From: Clostridium estertheticum
GTDB taxonomy: Bacteria; Bacillota; Clostridia; Clostridiales; Clostridiaceae
Assembly: GCF_011065935.2 (NCBI RefSeq)
Contig: NZ_JAAMNH020000001.1
Coordinates: forward strand, 1,385,001 to 1,449,000
Reading direction: 5' to 3'
Length of the DNA stretch: 64,000 nucleotides
Shown: positions 18,075 through 25,247 of the stretch, one piece after another
Layout: the number at the start of each line of letters is the position of its first letter
Position numbering within the stretch: the first letter of the stretch is position 1
Made by a program: the position numbers and the translations under genes
The notes under the pieces: generated by a model
What the model was told of the DNA's origin: nothing
The model's input: only the letters and a program-made list of their open reading frames with translations
Database searches by the model: none

Positions 18075-19094
18075 ATGAAAAAGGCAGTTACTATTTTACT
18101 ATCATTGTGCATGGTCATATCTCTAACAGCATGTGGTGCAAAGCCTACAGCAGGTGAAGCTTCTAAAGAGGTTACTACACCAAAATCACTTACCGTAGCA
18201 GGGGTTGTTTTCCAAGAAGATCAATTTATGAAGATGTTATCTTTAGGATATCAAGATGCAGCAAAAGCAGCAGGGGTAAAATGCTTAACAGGTAATACAG
18301 CAAATGATCAAGCAAAAGAAGCTGAACTTATTAATACTTATGTATCTCAAAAGGTAGACGGACTTGCAATTTCTCCGCTAAATCCAGACGCATCTATTGC
18401 AACACTAAAAAAGGCAAGTGATCAAGGAATGAAAATATCTATAACAAACTTACCGTTAACAAATGCTTCATTTGTTGTAGGTGGATTCTCATCTGAAAAT
18501 AAGAACCTTGGTGCAACAAGTGGTAAAGCCGCTGCTAAGTTCATAAAAGATAAATTTGCTGGAAAAGCTAAAATAGCTATTCTTCAATTTAAATCTCAGC
18601 TTGCGCAGCAAAGCGCTGACCGTGTAAACGGATTCCTTGATGAAATTAAAAAAGTAAATCCAGACGTACAAGTTGTTGCGGATCAAGATGCATGGCTTCA
18701 AGATAAAGCAGTTGCAACTGCTGGTGACATTTTGACAGCTAATCCTGATGTAAACATTATATTTGGCGCAAATGATGGTGGTACAATTGGTGCAACTATG
18801 GCTGTGAAGAATGCAGGGAAAGCAGGAAAATGTTTTGTATTTGGTATAGATGTAGGAGATCAACAATTAGCTATGTTAAAGGATTCAAATAATATTTTGC
18901 AAGCAGTAACAGGCCAAGATCCTTATGATATCGGTTACAAAGCTATGGAATTACTTATTAAAAATTTAAAAGGTGAAGATACAAGTGCAAGTAAAGGTAA
19001 GTTAGTTATAATTGACGGTTTACTTGTAAGTCGTGATAATCCAGACGGTATAGCTAAGTTTGAAGCTGATTTAAAAGCAAAAACAAGTAAATAA
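18075..19094 (+). CDS. Ribose/galactose-type sugar-binding lipoprotein (RbsB-like)
   Basis: Cell-surface substrate-binding protein of a ribose-class ABC importer. Lipoprotein signal with lipobox SLTAC and Cys20, then a type I periplasmic-binding fold: VFQEDQFMKMLSLGYQDAAK, VDGLAISPLNPDASIATLKK, NIIFGANDGGTIGATMAVKN, AVTGQDPYDIGYKAMELLIK. Length 339 residues, normal. It is separated from its ATPase and permease genes by a terminator and a URO-D gene, which is unusual for rbs-type operons. The ligand is likely a monosaccharide-size compound; the interleaving with methyltransferases suggests a methylated sugar or polyol (inference). Confidence 0.92.
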   Translation: MKKAVTILLSLCMVISLTACGAKPTAGEASKEVTTPKSLTVAGVVFQEDQFMKMLSLGYQDAAKAAGVKCLTGNTANDQAKEAELINTYVSQKVDGLAISPLNPDASIATLKKASDQGMKISITNLPLTNASFVVGGFSSENKNLGATSGKAAAKFIKDKFAGKAKIAILQFKSQLAQQSADRVNGFLDEIKKVNPDVQVVADQDAWLQDKAVATAGDILTANPDVNIIFGANDGGTIGATMAVKNAGKAGKCFVFGIDVGDQQLAMLKDSNNILQAVTGQDPYDIGYKAMELLIKNLKGEDTSASKGKLVIIDGLLVSRDNPDGIAKFEADLKAKTSK

Positions 19095-19130
19095 TTAATA
19101 AAAATAAATTCATATATTTTAATACATGAG

Positions 19131-19166
19131 GTTGCTACAAACTTAGTGAGCTGTAGCAACTTTTAT
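19131..19166 (+). terminator. Rho-independent terminator after the binding-protein gene
   Basis: Stem GTTGCTACA (19131-19139) with TGTAGCAAC (19152-19160), followed directly by TTTTAT. It may be partial, giving more transcript of the binding protein than of the downstream genes. Confidence 0.8.
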
Positions 19167-19342
19167 GTTATTAAAGAAGATGTTAGGTGGTAAATATTAG
19201 TCTATTGGAAACTGACTTAAAAATATTTGAAATGGTTCTGGTTCATTAGGCCACAGGATACGAAATTACCTGTTTATAAGCATTTTAGAGTATATTTCAA
19301 GCCTTAATTAAACCACTAAAATTAATAATTAGGGGGAGTAAA

Positions 19343-20326
19343 ATGAACAGTAAAGAAAGAGTTATAAGGACAATTCAATTTAATAATCCTGATAAGATAC
19401 CTGTAGATTTATGGGTTTTGCCAGCTGCATTTTTACAATATGGAGATAAGCTGCAAAGATTAATTGATGAAAAAGACATAGATTTTGCAAGAGCTATTTA
19501 TAATGATCCAACTTACGATGAACGAATATATAAAATAGGCACATATAAAGATGTTTGGGGCTCAGTATGGAAAAATGCGCAAAATGGAATAGTAGGGGAA
19601 GTAAAAGAATATCCCTTATCAGATTACAACAACCTTAAAAATTATAAGTCTCCGATAGGACTCTTAAAAGGTGGCTTTGAAGAAACAGACTATTTTATTA
19701 AAAGCCACAGTGATAAATTTATTTTAGGTGGTTGGATAAGTATTTTTGAAAGAATGCAGTTTTTAAGAGGAACAGAAAATTTGTATATAGATATAGCTGA
19801 AGAAAGCGATGAATTATACCTTCTTCGAGATATTGTTGTAGATTACTATAGAGAGTATTTAAGTCAGTGGCTTGAACATGATGTGGATGCTATTTGCTTT
19901 GGCGATGACTGGGGTAGTCAGAGAGCATTATTAATATCTCCTAATTCGTGGAGAAAGATATTTAGACCTGTATATAAAGAATTATTTGATATAATTAAGG
20001 CAAAAGGTAAATATATTTTTTTCCACAGTGATGGTTATATTATGGAACTCTATCAGGAATTTATAGATATGGGTGTTGATTGCATAAATTCTCAGTTATG
20101 GTGCATGGGAGTTGAAACTGTTGCAGAAAAATTTGCGGGTAAGATTTGCTTTTGGGGAGAAATCAGCAGGCAAGAAACTCTCCCAAAAGGGACGCCAGAA
20201 GAAATAATAGAAAAAGCTAAAATAATGAAAGAATGTCTTTATTCAAATGGTGGTCTTATTGGGGAAAGCGAAATAGGTAAAGATGTGCCATTTGAAAATA
20301 TAAAAACTGTACTTAACTGCTGGTAA
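19343..20326 (+). CDS. URO-D-fold protein with altered zinc site (URO-D 3)
   Basis: Recognisable URO-D/methyltransferase barrel: MNSKERVIRTIQFNNPDKIP, ICFGDDWGSQRALLISPNSW and GVDCINSQLWCMG. The usual His-x-Cys is His-Ser-Asp here (FFHSDGYIMELYQEF) and no Cys occurs near the end (GLIGESEIGKDVPFENI). It therefore probably does not bind zinc as MtaA does and may act on the substrate side, as the FGDDWGSQ motif of O-demethylase-like members suggests. Length 327 residues. GGGGGAG precedes the ATG. It sits between the binding-protein gene and the ATPase gene of the importer. Confidence 0.8.
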   Translation: MNSKERVIRTIQFNNPDKIPVDLWVLPAAFLQYGDKLQRLIDEKDIDFARAIYNDPTYDERIYKIGTYKDVWGSVWKNAQNGIVGEVKEYPLSDYNNLKNYKSPIGLLKGGFEETDYFIKSHSDKFILGGWISIFERMQFLRGTENLYIDIAEESDELYLLRDIVVDYYREYLSQWLEHDVDAICFGDDWGSQRALLISPNSWRKIFRPVYKELFDIIKAKGKYIFFHSDGYIMELYQEFIDMGVDCINSQLWCMGVETVAEKFAGKICFWGEISRQETLPKGTPEEIIEKAKIMKECLYSNGGLIGESEIGKDVPFENIKTVLNCW

Positions 20327-20340
20327 AATTAGGGGATGTT

Positions 20341-20412
20341 ATGATGAAAACAATACCTTCTAGGGAAAGAATGATAACTGATCTTAGTGATTACTATGAT
20401 TATTTTATGTGA
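20341..20412 (+). other. 23-codon ORF, possible leader peptide or remnant
   Basis: ATG at 20341 opens MMKTIPSRERMITDLSDYYD and stops at 20412. SRERMI resembles the opening of URO-D proteins, so it may be all that is left of another copy, or simply chance. It lies between URO-D 3 and the ATPase gene with a weak RBS. Confidence 0.2.
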
Positions 20413-20440
20413 TTTATAATAAAAATGTGAGGTGATAAAT

Positions 20441-21922
20441 ATGAGCATATTAGAAACTCGAAATATTACTAAAAATTATCCAGGTACTATTGCTTTAAAC
20501 AATGTATCTGTTTCATTTGAGAGTGGTAAAGTGCATGCGCTAATTGGGAAGAATGGATCAGGAAAATCAACATTATTAAAAATTTTTTCAGGGGCTATAG
20601 AGGCTACTTATGGAGAAGTGTTAATTGATGGAGTATCTGTTAAATTTAAGGATCCGAGAGAGGCATTTTCAAATGGTATAGCCACTGTTTATCAAGAACT
20701 AAGTCTTATACCAGGTTTATCTGTAGCTGAAAATATTTTTTTAGGTAGGTTGCCAATGAAAGGAAAATTTGTAGATTGGACAAAAACCTATTCTATGGCA
20801 GATGATCTTCTTAATGAACTAAATATTAAACTCTCTTCAAAGGAATTAATCTCCAATCTTAGTGTTGGACAGTGTCAAATGATTGAAATTGCTAAAGCTA
20901 TGAGCTTTAAACCTAAAGTCTTGCAACTTGATGAACCAACATCCTCATTAGCAAGGCATGAAGTTGAATCCCTTTTTAATATAATACATGACCTAAAGAA
21001 AAAGGATGTTATTATTATTTATGTATCCCACCGTCTTCATGAACTTTGGAAAATAGCTGATACATGTACTGTGATACGTGATGGGAATTTTGTGGATACT
21101 GTTCAAATGAGTGAAACCAGTCATAAAGAAATAATAAACATGATGTTTGGTGACATAGAGGTTCATACAAGGCCAAAAGATTTACAGGTTTCCAATGAAA
21201 TTGTACTTAAGGTAGAAAAACTTAGTAGAAAAAATAAATTTGAAGATATTTCTTTTGAACTAAAGAAAGGTGAAATACTTGGAATAGCAGGTATGCTTGG
21301 TTCCGGTCGAACTGAACTTTTAAAATCAATTTTTGGAGCGGATCCGTTTGATAGTGGGGCAATTTATTGTAATGGTAAACAAGTAATAAATCCTACACCA
21401 AAAAAAATGAAAAAGGCAGGTCTTGCATTAACTCCAGAGGACCGTAAAAGAGAAGGTCTTATTCAAATTCATAGTATAAAGGATAATTTATGCGTCGCAA
21501 GTCTTGATTTAATATCAAAACGGAATATTATAGATAAACATATACAAAATAAATTTGTAAATAAACAAGTTGACGATTTGGATATTAAAGTTTCGAGTGT
21601 TGACTATATAGTTTCGTCTCTTTCTGGTGGTAACCAACAAAAGGTTGTTGTTGGAAATTGGTTAAATACAAGTCCAAAGGTAATGTTATTTGATGAACCT
21701 TCTCGTGGCATAGATGTTAAAGCTAAACAACAAGTATTTGAAATAATATGGGAACAGTCGCGTAAAGGAATATCTAGTATTATGGTTTCATCAGAACTTG
21801 AGGAGTTATTAGAAGTCTGTCATAGAATAATAATTATTAGTGATGGACGAGTTAAAGAAGAATACAAACCTGAAGATCTAAAAATAGAAGATTTATATTC
21901 ATTATGCATGGGGGGAGAATAA
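20441..21922 (+). CDS. Sugar ABC importer ATPase, RbsA/MglA type
   Basis: Tandem-ATPase energising subunit of the ribose-class importer. First half: Walker A GKNGSGKST (about residues 33-41), signature LSVGQCQMIEIAKA, Walker B VLQLDEPTS. Second half has a degenerate P-loop GMLGSGRTELLKS, signature LSGGNQQKVVVGNWL and Walker B VMLFDEPSRGIDV. Length 493 residues from the ATG at 20441, which is preferred over the GTG at 20432 because GAGGTGA overlaps the latter. The permease gene begins two bases after the stop codon, a tight coupling. Confidence 0.93.
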   Translation: MSILETRNITKNYPGTIALNNVSVSFESGKVHALIGKNGSGKSTLLKIFSGAIEATYGEVLIDGVSVKFKDPREAFSNGIATVYQELSLIPGLSVAENIFLGRLPMKGKFVDWTKTYSMADDLLNELNIKLSSKELISNLSVGQCQMIEIAKAMSFKPKVLQLDEPTSSLARHEVESLFNIIHDLKKKDVIIIYVSHRLHELWKIADTCTVIRDGNFVDTVQMSETSHKEIINMMFGDIEVHTRPKDLQVSNEIVLKVEKLSRKNKFEDISFELKKGEILGIAGMLGSGRTELLKSIFGADPFDSGAIYCNGKQVINPTPKKMKKAGLALTPEDRKREGLIQIHSIKDNLCVASLDLISKRNIIDKHIQNKFVNKQVDDLDIKVSSVDYIVSSLSGGNQQKVVVGNWLNTSPKVMLFDEPSRGIDVKAKQQVFEIIWEQSRKGISSIMVSSELEELLEVCHRIIIISDGRVKEEYKPEDLKIEDLYSLCMGGE

Positions 21923-21923
21923 T

Positions 21924-22904
21924 TTGAAATTAAATAGGATTAATATAAAAAAGATTACAAATAATTATATGCTTGAGATTATACTATTAGTAATAATAAT
22001 AGCAATGACATTTGCTTCATCAGGCTTTTTAACTGCAGGCAATTTATTAAACATATTAAGAAATATGTCATTACAAGGTGTAATAGCTTTTGGAATGACA
22101 ATGGTTATCATTGCAGGAGAAATAGATCTATCAATTGGATCCACAGTTGCTCTAAGTGGAGTTATTATTGGAATGACTTCAGGATCATTAAGTAAAGCAG
22201 GAATAATGTCTATGAATCAAGCTGTAATAGTTGGTATTCTATTAGCCTTTATATCAGCTGGTTTAATTGGTTTATTTAATGGTTGGCTTCTCACCAAATT
22301 TAAAATGCCTTCATTTATTATTACGCTTGCAATGATGAATGTTGTGTATGGACTTGCCGCTGTGCTATCTAAAGGTTTTCCCATTACTACATTACCAAAT
22401 TGGTATAATGTACTTGGTGCTGGTCAAGTATTTGGAGTAATTCCAATACCAGCTATAATACTTATTATTGTTTTTTTAATTATCTTTTTTATAATGAATT
22501 ATACTGTATTTGGAAGGTCAGTGTACGCAGTTGGTGGCAACCCAGAATCAGCACGTCTTTCAGGTATTAATGTAACAAAAGTAAAAATTATTGTTATGGT
22601 AGTAGTACAGCTTTGTGCAGCATTAGGTGGTATATTAGTTTCTTCACAAGTTATGTCAGGCTCTTTTTCATTCGGTAAAGGATGGGAAATGACTGCTATA
22701 TCTTCTGTTATAATTGGTGGTGCCAGTTTATTTGGTGGTACTGGTAAGGTTTGGGGTACATTCATAGGCTTAATATTCCTTGGTGTTATAATTAATGCCA
22801 TGACACTTATGAATATAAATGAATATGTTCAATACATTGTTCGAGGACTTTTAATTCTTGTAGCTGTACTTATTAATACTATGCAAATTCCAAAGAAAGA
22901 TTAA
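21924..22904 (+). CDS. Sugar ABC importer permease, RbsC type
   Basis: Inner-membrane channel subunit, 326 residues with 8-10 hydrophobic segments. Family landmarks: GVIAFGMTMVIIAGEIDLS (residues 46-64) near the N-terminus and GGNPESARLSGINVTKVK, followed by GGILVSSQVMSG and SSVIIGGASLFGGTGKVWGT. TTG start behind GGGGGAG, overlapping the end of the ATPase gene's transcript region. It completes the importer made up of the genes at 18075, 20441 and 21924. Confidence 0.93.
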   Translation: MKLNRINIKKITNNYMLEIILLVIIIAMTFASSGFLTAGNLLNILRNMSLQGVIAFGMTMVIIAGEIDLSIGSTVALSGVIIGMTSGSLSKAGIMSMNQAVIVGILLAFISAGLIGLFNGWLLTKFKMPSFIITLAMMNVVYGLAAVLSKGFPITTLPNWYNVLGAGQVFGVIPIPAIILIIVFLIIFFIMNYTVFGRSVYAVGGNPESARLSGINVTKVKIIVMVVVQLCAALGGILVSSQVMSGSFSFGKGWEMTAISSVIIGGASLFGGTGKVWGTFIGLIFLGVIINAMTLMNINEYVQYIVRGLLILVAVLINTMQIPKKD

Positions 22905-22991
22905 TTAAATCTATTTTGAGATGAGAGTTATATGGGTGATTTTTCCTTAGGAAAACGATAAATGTTTTGTTAATACAAGGAGGGAATTAAT

Positions 22992-24035
22992 TTGAATTCA
23001 AAAGAAAGAGTTAGAAAAGCAATTATGCATCAGCAACCAGATAGGGTACCTACAAATTTTGAGTGTGTAGAGTTCGTTATGAATAAGATACTTAAACATA
23101 ATGGATTTAGCGATCGTGAACAGGTATACCAAAAATTTGATATCGATATGAGAAGTATTGAGGCAACTTATATTGGCCCTGAACTAAAGGTAGTTAAAGG
23201 AAATGGATATGAAATTAAGGATAATTTCTTGGGTTTTAAAACTAAGTCACATTGGACAGGTAGAGATTATAACGAAGTAACTTGCTTGTATCCTTTTGAT
23301 ACTATGGAAACTGTGGAAGAAATTAATAACTTTAAATGGCCATCAGCAGATTGGTTTGATTATGAAAGTATAAAACGTCAATGTGAGAAACATAAAAATA
23401 AAGCAATAATAGTTGGACATGAAGGACCTTTCCAAGTTGCTACTTTTTTAAGAAGTATGGAAAACCTATTCATGGATATGATTTTAAACCCAACGTTTGC
23501 ACATAGAATTTTTGACCGGTTGGTTGAATTTGAATTAGAGTATTATGAAAGGATACTTATAGCAGGGGACGGGCAAATAGATATTTTGAGACCACATGAT
23601 GATTATGGAACACAAATCAGCTTGTTATTTGGTATGGATATGTGGAAAGATTACTTTGAAGAAAATACTAAAAAACTTGTTAAGTTAGCACACAAATATG
23701 GTGCCTTTTATCAACAACATTCTTGTGGTGCAGTAAGACCTGTTATACCTGCATTAATTGATTGTGGAGTTGATATATTAGAACCTTTACAAAAGGTAAA
23801 AGGATTGGAACCTGAGGGTCTTAAGAAAGACTTCGGAGATAAAATAGCTTTCCATGGTGGAATAGATACTCAAACTATTTTGCCTTTTGGAACACCTGAA
23901 GAAGTTGCAAAGGAAACCAGATACTATATAGATACCCTTAATGTTAACGGAGGGTATATATTAGCAAGTAATCAGTGGTTTGAGGGAGACGTTCCAATGG
24001 AAAATATTGAGGCATTGTACAATTCAAGATTCTAG
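22992..24035 (+). CDS. URO-D-fold methyltransferase-like protein (URO-D 4)
   Basis: Standard opening MNSKERVRKAIMHQQPDRVP from a TTG start behind AGGAGGG. His-x-Cys is kept in YQQHSCGAVRPVIPALIDCG, with LEPLQKVKGLEPEGLKKDFG and FHGGIDTQTILPFGTPEEV, the same arrangement as URO-D 1 and 7. The last strand GGYILASNQWFEGDVPMENI has no Cys. Also has DILRPHDDYGTQ, comparable to FGDDxGxQ in its relatives. Length 347 residues. It follows the permease gene by 87 bp. Substrate-side O-demethylase function is plausible but not shown. Confidence 0.82.
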   Translation: MNSKERVRKAIMHQQPDRVPTNFECVEFVMNKILKHNGFSDREQVYQKFDIDMRSIEATYIGPELKVVKGNGYEIKDNFLGFKTKSHWTGRDYNEVTCLYPFDTMETVEEINNFKWPSADWFDYESIKRQCEKHKNKAIIVGHEGPFQVATFLRSMENLFMDMILNPTFAHRIFDRLVEFELEYYERILIAGDGQIDILRPHDDYGTQISLLFGMDMWKDYFEENTKKLVKLAHKYGAFYQQHSCGAVRPVIPALIDCGVDILEPLQKVKGLEPEGLKKDFGDKIAFHGGIDTQTILPFGTPEEVAKETRYYIDTLNVNGGYILASNQWFEGDVPMENIEALYNSRF

Positions 24036-24038
24036 AAA

Positions 24039-24143
24039 AAAATATTAATAAAAAGTATGTTTTCTTTGCAATATAGAAGCTATGAAAAGGTTTATATTTG
24101 TATCATAGTAATAAAAGATATGATTTTAGGAGGAATTAGTGAC
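24039..24143 (+). promoter_or_regulatory. Repeated leader cassette, copy 1
   Basis: About 105 bp that recurs before the corrinoid protein gene (28273-28379) and before the URO-D/thioredoxin fusion (32877-32986). Shared parts: AAATATTA-TAAAAAGTAT, CAATA-AGAAG-TATGAAAAGG, TTATATTTGTATCATAGTAA and TTTAGGAGGAATTA ending in the RBS. The TGTATCAT here corresponds to an extended -10 TGTATAAT in copy 2, so the cassette probably holds a promoter. Confidence 0.6.
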
Positions 24144-24514
24144 ATGGATTTAAAAGAACTTTCACTATTTGTACAAAATGGTAATGCTAAAAAGGTTAAG
24201 TAATAATGATGTTTAAGGGAGCAGGTATCGAGGTTTATGATTTAGGTACTGACGTTACGGCTGAAGCCTTTGCAAATAAAGCAGAGGAAGTAGGGGCACA
24301 AATAGTTTGTCTTTCAGCTCTTTTGACAACAACTATGCCTGCCATGAAAGAGATAATTGACGAGTTTACTAAACGTGGAATTAGAGAAAAATATATATTT
24401 ATGATTGGTGGAGCACCAATTACCACTAATTATGCAAAAGAAATAGGGGCAGATCATTATACAGCAGATGCTGCAACTGCTTCGGAAGTAGCAAAATCAT
24501 TATTGGTTAGCTAG
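24144..24514 (+). pseudogene. Corrinoid protein gene with internal deletion
   Basis: The first 19 codons (MDLKELSLFVQNGNAKKVK) match the intact corrinoid protein at 28380, then a stop follows at 24201. From 24206 the frame resumes at residue 109 of the intact protein (MMFKGAGIEVYDLGTDV) and continues to the normal end. About 90 codons are missing, including the cap domain and the cobalamin-ligating Asp-x-His-x-x-Gly motif. The remainder cannot bind cobalamin in the usual way. The surviving part is very similar to the intact copy, so the loss is fairly recent. Confidence 0.9.
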
Positions 24515-24632
24515 CAAAATTTTCTGATTTGTAGGATTTTCAGATATAACTGGTAAATTAGAAAGTCTCAAGAAGAGAACTTTATGGGGATACTTCACAA
24601 ATTAATTAAGTCTATTTTGAGGGGAGATTGAC

Positions 24633-25043
24633 ATGGACAATGATTTAGAACTGTTAGATTGTAAAGAACCAGGTTATAATCCGATACATAATTTTGAATC
24701 TTGGATTGTAGCTATTTTAAATTATGAAGATCAGGTGGATAAGTTAAAACTTAGTACATTAGAGCGTCATAATCTTACGGATGAAATATTTGTTTTACAA
24801 AAGGGAAAGGCTTATCTTATAATAGGTGGTATAGAAAATTTACCAATTAATATAAAAACAATATATATGGAAAAGGATATAGTTTATAACGTTAAAAGGA
24901 ATGCCTGGCACAATATACTTATGAGTGAAGATGCTAGAGTTCTAATTGTAGAAAATAACAAAACAGGTCCTGCTAATTCACAGTATATAAATATTGAAGA
25001 ATCAGAAAAAAATAAAGTTTTGTTGAATATAAGTAAGTTATAA
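24633..25043 (+). CDS. Small cupin-like protein
   Basis: 136-residue soluble protein with a single predicted beta-barrel: HNLTDEIFVLQKGKAYLIIG (about residues 47-66) gives the first cupin motif, with His and Glu as possible metal ligands, and VKRNAWHNILMSEDARVLIVE (about 88-108) gives the second, with a His. ATG behind GGGGAGA. It lies between the corrinoid pseudogene and the activator gene. Function unknown; sugar-epimerase, binding or sensory roles are all possible. It begins DLELLDCKEPGYNPIHNFES, a region I do not recognise. Confidence 0.65.
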   Translation: MDNDLELLDCKEPGYNPIHNFESWIVAILNYEDQVDKLKLSTLERHNLTDEIFVLQKGKAYLIIGGIENLPINIKTIYMEKDIVYNVKRNAWHNILMSEDARVLIVENNKTGPANSQYINIEESEKNKVLLNISKL

Positions 25044-25056
25044 TAGAGTGAGATGC

Positions 25057-25094
25057 ATAAACCGTTAAAAATAGTATTAAGAAAAACGGTTTAT
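25057..25094. other. Perfect 10-bp inverted repeat
   Basis: ATAAACCGTT (25057-25066) and AACGGTTTAT (25085-25094). It lies 14 bp behind the cupin gene stop, with no T-run; it may be a weak terminator or part of the adjoining transposase remnant. Confidence 0.4.
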
Positions 25095-25100
25095 GTCCTA

Positions 25101-25247
25101 AAGAAAAAAATTCTAATGGATTTGAAGACTTATACAATGTCAGAAATAGAGTTGTCTAGATATTGTCGTGAGAAAGGAGAATATACGCAGAGGATATTAA
25201 AAAAATGGCGTATAAGCTGTATAGATGCTAAGGGAGTGCTGATATAA
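25101..25247 (+). pseudogene. Transposase OrfA remnant (C-terminal piece)
   Basis: The frame ends with TYTMSEIELSRYCREKGEYT and KKWRISCIDA, which matches the second half of the small helix-turn-helix OrfA transposase family (xxGLNEIELSEYCRxKGLYxEQ...W). An open frame runs from an ATG at 25053, but its first part (KIVLRKTVYVLKKK) does not fit. The stop overlaps the ATG of the activator gene, and the sequence just before that ATG (GCTGATATAATGAG) also precedes the decayed activator at 54132, so the junction predates the duplication. Confidence 0.5.

Noticed and set aside
18489..18866. Minus-strand 125-codon ORF opposite the sugar-binding lipoprotein gene
   Set aside because: It is a Cys/Ile/Tyr-rich translation of the antisense strand of a clear gene, with no RBS.
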